From contig MCFH01000011.1 of NCBI GenBank assembly GCA_002104945.1, positions 381,501-445,500 of the forward strand: a stretch of DNA of 64,000 bases, written 5' to 3'. The notes beneath the pieces are model-generated. The model had not been told where the DNA came from. It saw only the letters and a program-made list of their open reading frames with translations, and did no database searches. Every line of letters starts with the position of its first letter. Position 1 is the stretch's first letter. The position numbers and the translations under genes are program-made. The DNA is from Piromyces finnis (Eukaryota; Neocallimastigomycota; Neocallimastigomycetes; Neocallimastigales; Neocallimastigaceae). Shown here piece by piece: positions 34,466 through 43,284 of this stretch.

Positions 34466-34648
34466 TACTTATTTAGGAATTAGTGGTTAAGTTTTTAGGT
34501 CTAGTTTATCTTTCACAGTAGGATACTGGAAAGCGCTGAACCTTTCTATTTTGCTAGAGAAATAGAAGTGCCTCGCATAATTGCTACATGACACTGGTAA
34601 TACGGTAAGCTGGGCAATTGTGAACTACTTAAGCACCCTAAATAAGTA
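34466..34648 (+). other. Structured leader of the gypsy RNA
   Basis: TACTTATTTAGG (34466-34477) is the exact reverse complement of CCTAAATAAGTA (34637-34648), a 12-bp stem. Inside it TTCTATTT (34544-34551) pairs with AAATAGAA (34560-34567) around an 8-base loop. This is a plausible packaging or dimerisation domain in the untranslated leader. Confidence 0.5.
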
Positions 34649-35133
34649 TTGGAAAATTGCTGTGAAATGCTGTTCTACTATACTTATTATTGTAATTCAA
34701 ATTTTTAATAAATTAAATATTATTTTAGTATTTATAATTTTTTAAAAAAAAAAAAATATTTTTTTTTAATTGAACGATTTTTAAAAATTATTCTTTTTAA
34801 AATATAAATAAATAATTCGAAAGTGACCCTTAGCGTGGCAAGTTAAACTGCTGTACGTAATACTTTGGTGTTCAATTATATCTGATAATTGGGGAAGATA
34901 ATCAATTATTTTCTTTCCGCTAATTAAGTTAGTGATAATAAAGAAATTAATTACGTTACTTCCTTTTATTAAATTATATTTAATATTAACCATCGGGTAT
35001 ATTTGTGGCTTATCATCAAAGAGCTACGAGGGATTTTCACTTAGAATTACACAACCTATAATACTTGATGGTTTAACATTATATAGGTTGGCCTATATTT
35101 TTATAAAAAGAAATAAGTTTTTAAATAATAATT

Positions 35134-35137
<4 letters not shown>

Positions 35138-35184
<47 letters not shown>
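35138..35184. repeat. 47-base poly(A) run in the gypsy leader
   Basis: An uninterrupted A run within the untranslated leader. It may derive from an older retroposed insertion or slippage. Confidence 0.9.
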
Positions 35185-35188
<4 letters not shown>

Positions 35189-35658
35189 GATATATATATC
35201 TATTCTTTTTGTTGATTCTCTTCGAGTAATTTAATATTGCTAATTGAAATATTCTTTTCTTACTGTTTTAAGTTAAACAAGTTATATCAGCATAGACAAG
35301 CCTTATTAACTAATCAACAGAGGTATACTAGGGGTGGTAGAAAGATCCTGAAGCACGTGACGGAACTTAGATCGTGTGAATAAGGTGACGGCAACATTTA
35401 CCATTGGACGAAAGACTCTTAGTTAATAGTCTATTATATATAATTTGGTCGGTAACTTGAATCAGTAATAACAATATTAAATTAAAATTCTTGCTAGTAA
35501 ATTGAAAACAAATAATAATTAACTATAAGAAAAACAGAAAACAAAAGTAATAATTTCGTCTTTTCTGACTGAACTAAGATAGTAAGGAGTGATACTAAAA
35601 ATTTAAATAAATAATTGGTAGTACGTGCTGTGCTAGATTATTTGTATCTCATTCTGTC

Positions 35659-35723
35659 AAGTGGTCGATAAAGGAATTTCGAGCTTGGTTACAACTAATA
35701 AGTGGTCGATAAAGGAATTTCGA
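35659..35723 (+). repeat. Direct repeat in the gypsy leader
   Basis: AAGTGGTCGATAAAGGAATT occurs at about 35659 and 35700, about 40 bases apart, shortly before gag. Confidence 0.8.
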
Positions 35724-35818
35724 ACTTATAATTTTTTTTTAGACTATCAAAGGTATTTTTGAGTCTATACTGTGTCATCTTGTACTGCAATAAATTCGGT
35801 CAAGGAAAATACAAGAAA

Positions 35819-36700
35819 ATGAGCAATTCTACTACAAGGATAGATTTCAAGGAGTTGAAGAAGGAACTCAAGGATATAGAAAAACTTTCCAAAGATAATT
35901 TGGACATAAGATCCTGGGCTTCTGAAATAAGTTTATGGATTGAACTTCAAGATATCACTAGTGCCAAGAAAATTTACATGGCATGTGTGCTTACTTCTAA
36001 GGGTGAACCAAGAAAGGTAATCCAAGAGTTGGAAGATAAAGACAGTGATAGTGAAGATGAATATGAAAGTGAAAATGAAGAAGAGAATCAGAAAAATGAA
36101 TCTAATGAAGAAGATTATCCCTCACTTGGGAAAATTATCAATGCCCTTGAAACATTTTATGGGTTAAAAGAAGATCAAAGTATGTTATTACGGGAACTAA
36201 GAAGACTACGTATAAGAAGAAATGAATCAGTTAAAGATTTCAATAGAAGATATAGATCTTTATATTTAAAGTTGGATAAGAAAAAGAAGAAGCAGATTAG
36301 TGTGTTAGATTATGCAGATTCTTTACAAAATAATAAAGAAGCATGGAGAAAAGTATCTTTAAAAGATGATATCACTCTAGAAAAGGCCTTTAAGATAGCT
36401 GAGAAGGTAGATAGGTTATCTACTAGAATAGATAATGATGGTAATCTACCAACGACTACTGCAATAACCAAAAGTTATAATAATTTTCAACCATACAAGA
36501 GAAAAGTTTCTTTTACTGAAGCCAAAAAGCCTAATAAAGATGATGAAATGAATAACCTAGTCAAGAAAATGAAAAATTTAACTATTAAAGCTTGTTTCTT
36601 CTGTAGTGAACCTGGTCATTATCAACAAAATTGCCCAAAACTTCAAGCCATTATTGAAGGAAACAAGAAGCGTTATTATGATAATCATTTAAATCATTAA
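35819..36700 (+). CDS. gag: Gag (capsid/nucleocapsid) of the gypsy element
   Basis: 293 residues from the ATG at 35819. The frame is open for 20 codons further upstream but has no other ATG. Residues near 80-115 are a Glu/Asp/Ser-rich stretch. The following helical region (LRELRRLRIRRNESVKDFNR) resembles the retrotransposon Gag capsid domain. One CCHC zinc knuckle, CFFCSEPGHYQQNC, sits near the C-terminus and would bind the element's RNA. The stop at 36698-36700 lies just after a frameshift signal, so some ribosomes should enter pol. Intact, consistent with a young element. Confidence 0.9.
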   Translation: MSNSTTRIDFKELKKELKDIEKLSKDNLDIRSWASEISLWIELQDITSAKKIYMACVLTSKGEPRKVIQELEDKDSDSEDEYESENEEENQKNESNEEDYPSLGKIINALETFYGLKEDQSMLLRELRRLRIRRNESVKDFNRRYRSLYLKLDKKKKKQISVLDYADSLQNNKEAWRKVSLKDDITLEKAFKIAEKVDRLSTRIDNDGNLPTTTAITKSYNNFQPYKRKVSFTEAKKPNKDDEMNNLVKKMKNLTIKACFFCSEPGHYQQNCPKLQAIIEGNKKRYYDNHLNH

Positions 36701-36722
36701 GTGGGAGAAGAAGCACTCCCAT
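36688..36722 (+). promoter_or_regulatory. Programmed -1 ribosomal frameshift signal (gag to pol)
   Basis: The heptamer T TTA AAT (36688-36694) is in the correct phase: gag codons are TTA AAT, matching X XXY YYZ. A 6-base spacer ending in the gag stop follows. Then comes a hairpin: TGGGAG (36702-36707), 8-base loop, CTCCCA (36716-36721), with a possible outer G-U pair. The pol frame is -1 relative to gag and is open from 36685 onward with no stop before the pol ATG at 36757. A -1 slip yields a Gag-Pol fusion of about 1640 residues. Confidence 0.75.
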
Positions 36723-36756
36723 CGTCAATAAAATAGCTTCAGCTCAGTATCAGTCA

Positions 36757-39700
36757 ATGCCAAGTGAAGAAACAACAAGCCAGAGTGATTGGTCGAAAGA
36801 AGAATATGATGAAGAAATCGAAAGTGACTTTGAAGATACTGATATTAATGAACAGTTCTTTGTATGTGCTAATAAAAGGAAGTTGGATAAAATAAGCAAA
36901 GAACAAGATGGTAATAAAGAAAAACGACTTCACAAAAACTTGAAAAATGATCCTAGACCTATTCTTACACCTGCTCTTAGGAAACGTAAAGCACAAGAAT
37001 TAGAAAATATACCAATAGATGTTTCTCCTAAGCAACTGCATCCTTCTATTATTGCTCAACCGAATATCAGAGAACAAAAACTAAAAGAAAGAAAACTTCG
37101 GGATAAAGAGCGTGCTAGTAGTAGTGAACAAAAGGAAGAAGAAAAGAATGAATTGGCAAGTTCTAATGAAGATCCTATTATTATCGACTATGATGAAGAA
37201 GAAATGTTGTCTGCAATTACAGATAAGAAAGGTGCTAAGGTGGTAGAGAAAGATAACACAAGTGAATCAACCAAATCTACTTCTAATTCAACTCTAAATA
37301 AATTAATGAAAGAGCAAAAGAAAGAAAAACCTGCAGAATCGAAGGTTAAGAAAACTGCTAGAAATATTCAAATGATAGCAGATACGGAAGAATATAATGT
37401 AGTTAAAGATCTTAACGAAACAAAATGCAATATTACTTTTGGTCAATTACTTAACTCGGCTCCAAAGTTACGAACGCAAGTGTCACAAGGTCTTAAACTG
37501 GAAAAGAACAACACAAAAATTGTGGGAGCTCTGGAGAATTTTAATGCTACTTCGGTATTAGTAAATAATGTAGATCATTTGTATGTAAGCAAAAGTAAAG
37601 AAGTATCAGAAGAAGATATCGCTATGGTAGATGCAACGGTTGATGGGGTACCAGGTAAATTATTAGTTGATTCCTGTAGCAACTTAAGTATTATAACAAA
37701 AAAATATTTAGATAAACTTCCCCATCAATATGAATCTATTGGATTGAGTTGTGGAAGAATACGTTTAGCTACTAAAAATGATGACTATTCGGAAGGTATA
37801 ATTATTAGAGTACCGGTCCAGATAAATGATCTTACAATCACTGCTGATTTTAGAGTGGTGGATAAAGAAGACCCCTTTTATGATATGTTAATTAATTTGA
37901 AAACCCAAATGGATAACAACTTATTTATCCACCCACTTCGCTATAGTCTTTGCAGATTTAATTCAAATGGATTTATTGAAGATATTGCTCCAATTAATAA
38001 CAAATATGATGATGAAGAAAAGATTATGTGTATGATACGTAGAGTCGGTGATGAAGATTTTAAAAGTGATTTGAAAAATATTGAAGGTTTACCACCTTCA
38101 GAATATATTCACAATAAAAATTTTACTGAGACTCTTAATGAAAAGTATCGAGAACAAATTGTTCGGATATTGGAAGAGAATATTGAAATTATTGCTACTT
38201 CTTCTGAAGAACTAACACCTTCGAATTTAACTCCCCATAAGATTAATTTAAAGCCAGGAGCAAAGCCAATTAAACAAAGATCATATAGGTTAGCCAAGTT
38301 CAAATCTGATATACTTAAGGAAGAATTGTCTAAATTGATTAATAAAAAGCTAATTGAGCCATCGTACTCGGAATGGTCTTCTCCGGTGGTTTTGGTCCCG
38401 AAGCATAATGGGAAATGGAGAATGTGCGTGGACTATCGAAGAGTTAATGATTTGTCTGAAAAGGATGCCTATTCAATTCCTTTTATAGATGAGATATTTG
38501 ATAGTTTACATGGTGCAACTATATTCACTACTATGGACTTATATTCCGGCTATCATCAAATCCTTATGGATGAAGAAAGCGTTGAATTGACAAGTTTTAC
38601 AACTAAGTTTGGAAATTACCAATTCAAGGTTATGCCTTTTGGTCTCACTGGAGCACCCGCTACATTTCAGAGGGAGATGAATCGGATTCTGTTTCCGTTA
38701 ATTGGAAAGTGTGTTTATAACTTCATTGATGATATTCTGATCTATTCAAAGAGTATTGAAGAACATATTGAACATATAAATCAAGTTTTAGCAATTTTCC
38801 GGGAAAACAAACTAAAAATCAATATTGAAAAATGTCATTTTATGCAAACTGAAGTTGACGTGTTAGGCCATCGTTTAACTACAGAAGGTCTTAAACCATT
38901 AGATAACAAAATCCAAGCTATAAAAAATTGGAAACCTCCTTCGAATATCCATGAATTAAGATCATTCCTAGGTTCAATTGGATATTATAGAGATTTTATT
39001 CCTAATTATGCTAAACTTACTGCTCCCTTGTGTAAGCTGCTTAGAAAAGGTGTTCCTTTCAAATGGTGTAATGAACAACAAGAGAGTTTTATTATATTGA
39101 AAGAAAAGTTAATTAATGCGCCTATTCTGAAATTCCCTGATTTTGAGAAAGAATTTATAATCCGAACAGATGCATCGTATGAAGGAATCGGAGGAGTATT
39201 ATTACAAAAGGAAGGTACCGATATTGAACATCCAATTCATTATATTAGCCGAAGTCTGACGAAAGCAGAAAAAAATTATGGAATTACTGACTTGGAAGGG
39301 ACTGCCTTATTTTACTGCATTACTAAATTAAAGCCTTATATAATGGGAAGTCCATTCAAGACTATCGTCTATACTGATCATAAACCATTAATTGGATTAT
39401 TTAAAAATAAGGAGCCAAACAATGCAAGACAAACAAGATGGTGTTTAACAGCTAGTATGCTAGGAGTTGATATTCGTTATGAACAAGGTAAAAAGAATGT
39501 TGTAGCAGATGCACTGTCTCGAATGAGAAATGACAAAGATAAGGAAGTGTTAGCTACTAAAATTAATAAAGGTATAGAAGAAACCATGCTATCTAAGGTA
39601 ATTAAAGAATTTGTTGAAGAAAAGTTCACCAAAATAGATGGGGTGGATTACTTTATTGATGGAAGGAATTATCGAAAACTGATCACGGAAACCAATGAAA

Positions 39701-40743
39701 AGCTGAAATTGATTTTGGAAGCTCATAACATTGGACATGAAGGATATTATAAAACTTATCAACGTCTGAGAAAAAGCTATTATTGGAACGACATGGTTAA
39801 TGATATTCGAAGAGTTGTAGTCAAATGTGAAAAATGCCAACTTAATCGCCCTCAACCATATCCAGAACCTACGGAAAATCTTCCAACTGAGGTTGAAGCT
39901 CCTTTCACTCATCTGGGTTTAGATATCATTGGTCCATTAGTAAAAACTCGTAACAATAACCAATATATTATAGTTGCAGTGGATCATTTCACAAAATGGG
40001 TCGAAGCAGAACCCACCGAAAATATCACTTCAAAGGATGTCATAAAATTTTTAATCAATGTTTTCTCTCGGCATGGAGTACCACAAGTCATTACAACCGA
40101 TAACGGTGTCCAATTTACCTCAGATATGACCAAAGTTTTCCTGGACTTATATGATGTCTATGTCAAGTTTGTCTCAACTTATCATCCTGAAAGTAATGGT
40201 TTGACTGAAAATAGAAACAAAGAAATTGGAAAGCTTCTAAGACTGCTTGGAAAAGAAAACAAGGATTGGGATGAAATTTTGCCTTCTGCTCTTTGGGCGC
40301 TCAGAACTACTAAAAATACTGTCACAAACCATTCTAGTTTTGAATTGGTTTATGGAAGAGAAGATCAGCAACCCTTTGATATTGCCGCCAGACCTACTAA
40401 GGGTATTAATCAGTCTTCGGATGAAATCTTACTTGAGAAGTTTATTAATCATTACAGGTGGACGTTGGAAGCTTGTGAAAATATTAAAAATGCGAATAAA
40501 TACTGGGCTACTAGAAGGGAAGAAAAACAAAGTATGACTAAGGGCAAAAATATCCATATCGGTGATCTAGTATTAGTTAGAAATTTTAATCGAACGAAGT
40601 TAGAGCCTTATTTCGTTGGACCACTCAAAGTTGTCAAGAAACAATTCAATACTGTTACTTTAGCTGATATATCCACTGGAATTCAGATGAACCGAAATGT
40701 TCATCTTAAGAATATTGTAAAGTTTAACTCTGCTTTTGCGTAA
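36757..40743 (+). CDS. pol: Pol polyprotein of the gypsy element (PR-RT-RNaseH-IN)
   Basis: 1328 residues from the first ATG at 36757, but probably made as a Gag-Pol fusion through the upstream frameshift. Residues 1-280 are a charged, low-complexity region. Protease: LLVDSCSNLSII near residue 305, with Ser-Cys-Ser where most retropepsins have Thr/Ser-Gly-Ala. Reverse transcriptase: WRMCVDYRRVN, TTMDLYSGYHQI, MPFGLTGAPATFQ and the catalytic FIDDI near 656. RNase H: FIIRTDASYEGIG near 805, DLEGTALF, YTDHKPL, VVADALSR. Integrase: H-H-C-C zinc motif (HNIGHEG to CEKCQ) from about 990, with catalytic Asp in LDIIG, Asp in TTDNG and Glu in GLTENRNKE. The C-terminal GPY/F-type motif is LEPYFVGPLKVV. 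No chromodomain is visible. All domains are uninterrupted. Confidence 0.95.
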   Translation: MPSEETTSQSDWSKEEYDEEIESDFEDTDINEQFFVCANKRKLDKISKEQDGNKEKRLHKNLKNDPRPILTPALRKRKAQELENIPIDVSPKQLHPSIIAQPNIREQKLKERKLRDKERASSSEQKEEEKNELASSNEDPIIIDYDEEEMLSAITDKKGAKVVEKDNTSESTKSTSNSTLNKLMKEQKKEKPAESKVKKTARNIQMIADTEEYNVVKDLNETKCNITFGQLLNSAPKLRTQVSQGLKLEKNNTKIVGALENFNATSVLVNNVDHLYVSKSKEVSEEDIAMVDATVDGVPGKLLVDSCSNLSIITKKYLDKLPHQYESIGLSCGRIRLATKNDDYSEGIIIRVPVQINDLTITADFRVVDKEDPFYDMLINLKTQMDNNLFIHPLRYSLCRFNSNGFIEDIAPINNKYDDEEKIMCMIRRVGDEDFKSDLKNIEGLPPSEYIHNKNFTETLNEKYREQIVRILEENIEIIATSSEELTPSNLTPHKINLKPGAKPIKQRSYRLAKFKSDILKEELSKLINKKLIEPSYSEWSSPVVLVPKHNGKWRMCVDYRRVNDLSEKDAYSIPFIDEIFDSLHGATIFTTMDLYSGYHQILMDEESVELTSFTTKFGNYQFKVMPFGLTGAPATFQREMNRILFPLIGKCVYNFIDDILIYSKSIEEHIEHINQVLAIFRENKLKINIEKCHFMQTEVDVLGHRLTTEGLKPLDNKIQAIKNWKPPSNIHELRSFLGSIGYYRDFIPNYAKLTAPLCKLLRKGVPFKWCNEQQESFIILKEKLINAPILKFPDFEKEFIIRTDASYEGIGGVLLQKEGTDIEHPIHYISRSLTKAEKNYGITDLEGTALFYCITKLKPYIMGSPFKTIVYTDHKPLIGLFKNKEPNNARQTRWCLTASMLGVDIRYEQGKKNVVADALSRMRNDKDKEVLATKINKGIEETMLSKVIKEFVEEKFTKIDGVDYFIDGRNYRKLITETNEKLKLILEAHNIGHEGYYKTYQRLRKSYYWNDMVNDIRRVVVKCEKCQLNRPQPYPEPTENLPTEVEAPFTHLGLDIIGPLVKTRNNNQYIIVAVDHFTKWVEAEPTENITSKDVIKFLINVFSRHGVPQVITTDNGVQFTSDMTKVFLDLYDVYVKFVSTYHPESNGLTENRNKEIGKLLRLLGKENKDWDEILPSALWALRTTKNTVTNHSSFELVYGREDQQPFDIAARPTKGINQSSDEILLEKFINHYRWTLEACENIKNANKYWATRREEKQSMTKGKNIHIGDLVLVRNFNRTKLEPYFVGPLKVVKKQFNTVTLADISTGIQMNRNVHLKNIVKFNSAFA

Positions 40744-40755
40744 GCAAGAGTCTTC

Positions 40756-40766
40756 GTGGGGGCACT
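40756..40766 (+). promoter_or_regulatory. Polypurine tract of the gypsy element
   Basis: GTGGGGGCACT directly precedes the 3' LTR. The G run is the likely plus-strand primer. Confidence 0.55.
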
Positions 40767-41476
40767 TGTTAAGGAACCAACAAATAATGTTATTCTTGTC
40801 ATAATTAATGATTATGACCTAATCCATTCATTATTGTTCCTAAATGTATGAAAACTTTACAATATTCTTATTTGTAAATTAATGTATACACTTAAATTAT
40901 ATTTAAAATTATTAATAATTATTTTTTATTGAACTTAAATTTTATTTTATTAAACTTAAAAATTAATTTAGTAATAATAATATATTGAAAATTATAGTTT
41001 ATTGAACTTTTAGTTTAATTTATCAAGTTAATGAATTTTTATTAATTAAAATTATGAATAATATTTCTGTAAAATAGTAAAATTTTTTAGTTAAATATAT
41101 TTAAAGTAAACTTTTAATGTATGTTAATCAATTTAATAATATGTATAAATATTTATTATAATAGTAATGTAATTTTATTATTCATTTAAAAGTAATTTAA
41201 ATACTAAAATTATGTAAATAATTAAAGACTAATTCTTTTAATTAACACTACTTAATTTTTTACAAAAAGTATAAAAAGGTGTATATTATAAGAATTAGAG
41301 AATATACAGATATTTTTATTTTTATTTTTATTTTATTTTATAATTTTATATTAATATCTTAATAAAACAATTTTATTAATAAAACAATTTTTCTTATTTC
41401 ATTTTAATATTATTTTTGAGTATTAATAAATTTATTAATATTTTATAAATAAAAGTAAATTCCTCGAACCGTAACA
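40767..41476 (+). repeat. 3' LTR of the gypsy element
   Basis: 710 bp, TGTTAAGG...CGTAACA, matching the 5' LTR by eye throughout, followed by the target duplication TGTT. Confidence 0.93.
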
Positions 41477-43284
41477 TGTTTCAAATATAAATTCGTGTTA
41501 CATTTTAATGATGAATATTATCAGTAATTTATATATCGAAATTTACTTTGATATTAAATCTCATTTTTATAACAAAAGTATTATGATATTAAATGTTTTT
41601 TTATTATGTTTATTATTTATAATAATAACACCAAAAAATATTTTTTAATAATATTTGATAATAATATATAAAATAATGAAAAGCATTTGTTTTGGTTTTG
41701 CTTTTTAAATAAAAAATGTTTTTATTTTTTTAGCATTTAAGGTTAATTCAATTAATTTGCTTTAGTACATTTATTCACCTAAAGTGCAAATCATTAATTT
41801 AATTAAAATAAAATTATCGTTTTTATTAAACTTTATTTTTATAATATTTCAATGAATAGAGTTGGTTTTAATGATTCAATTTGAATAATAGTACAAGAAT
41901 TTATTAATTTGTTTAATATTTATGTTTATATTCATATATTAAGCATTCCAAAAATGAAAATTTACGGTAAAAAGCATTTAGTGAAAAAAAATTTTTATTA
42001 CATATATAGGGGTATTCCCATAAAATTACTATTACTACTTATAATAGAGTCAAAATAGAAAAAATAAAAGTAAATAATATCTTAATAATACTATAATACA
42101 TGATTAATATTCATCGTTAGTGTTAAACTACTAATAAAACATTTATTACTATTTTAATTAGTTTATTCTCATTAAAAAAGTTAGCTTTTTATATATATTA
42201 TAGAAGATGGATTAAATACAATAAATTTTGTGAATTTTAATATATTATAATATTTAATGTTAATATATATGTACTACAAGACCAACTTTAATAGTTATAA
42301 AAAATTAAAAAAAAATATTTTTTTGAATAATTAAAAACCTTAATTAATATAAAAAATAAATTTGTTTAAAATTTGTTGACAGTTACCAAAAATAATGAAT
42401 AAACTTATCAAATATTTTTATTTAATTTTAAATAAAAATAATTTATTCACAACAATATAATTTAATAAATGGAAAAATAATTGAATATATAATATTACAA
42501 TACTATAATATTTATTTTATTTTTATCCTAGTATTATATATTAAATATTATATATTTTTATTAATAACTATATTAAATTTGTATATTTTTTTTTTTAAAA
42601 TACAATAATTTTTATATATATAAGGAAAAAAGAACTTTTTTTTTATCACTAAAAATATACAATATATTTTTTTTATAATATCTTTTAAAAAATATTATAT
42701 AACTAAAAAAAAGTATTAAAAAAAATGCTCAATATTGATTATTGAGTAAAATTCAAAACATACTAAAAATGATATTAATATAATTGTATTATTATAAAAT
42801 ATATTTATAAAAGAAAATAAAATGAATTAGATAAAAAATAAAATTTAAATCAAAAGTCATATTGAAGTTAACCAAAATTAAACATTTCAATAAAAACTCT
42901 ATTATAATTTTTAATAAGAATATCTAATAAAAACAATATTATAAATTTAGTATTGTTATATACTTTAAGAAATTTTAATTTTCTAAATTAATAGAAAAAT
43001 TAAATAATTTATCTAGTATTAGTATAGATTATAGTAAGATTTATATATATTTTATTTATTAGAAATTAAGGAAATTTTATTTAATTACTAAAAGTCATTA
43101 AAGTAATTAAAATATATATAATATAATAAATAGAAATTCTATAATTCTTATTGTAAATATTTATATTTATTTTAAAATAAAACTTTTTTTTTTAAAAAAA
43201 AATATATTTGTAATATACACATAATAAACAAAAAAAAAAAAAAAAAAGAAAAATACATTTTATATAATAATAATAATAATAAAA
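41477..43284. other. Intergenic, AT-rich; upstream of receptor gene 1
   Basis: About 1.8 kb with no ORF. The first bases continue the sequence interrupted by the gypsy insertion. The promoter of the receptor at 43285 should lie near the right end. Confidence 0.55.

Larger units (their letters stand above)
33552..41476 (+). mobile_element. Complete Ty3/gypsy LTR retrotransposon
   Basis: The element has 710-bp LTRs (33552-34261 and 40767-41476) with TG...CA ends, a 4-bp (possibly 5-bp, TGTTT) target duplication TGTT at 33548-33551 and 41477-41480, and a primer-binding site. A leader of about 1.55 kb, gag, and pol in the order protease, reverse transcriptase, RNase H, integrase follow (Ty3/gypsy order), then a purine-rich tract before the 3' LTR. 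Both ORFs are intact and no LTR difference is visible by eye, so insertion is recent and the element may be active. Confidence 0.95.

Noticed and set aside
39589-39912. Minus-strand 107-codon ORF within pol
   Set aside because: Antisense shadow of the integrase region; no independent evidence.
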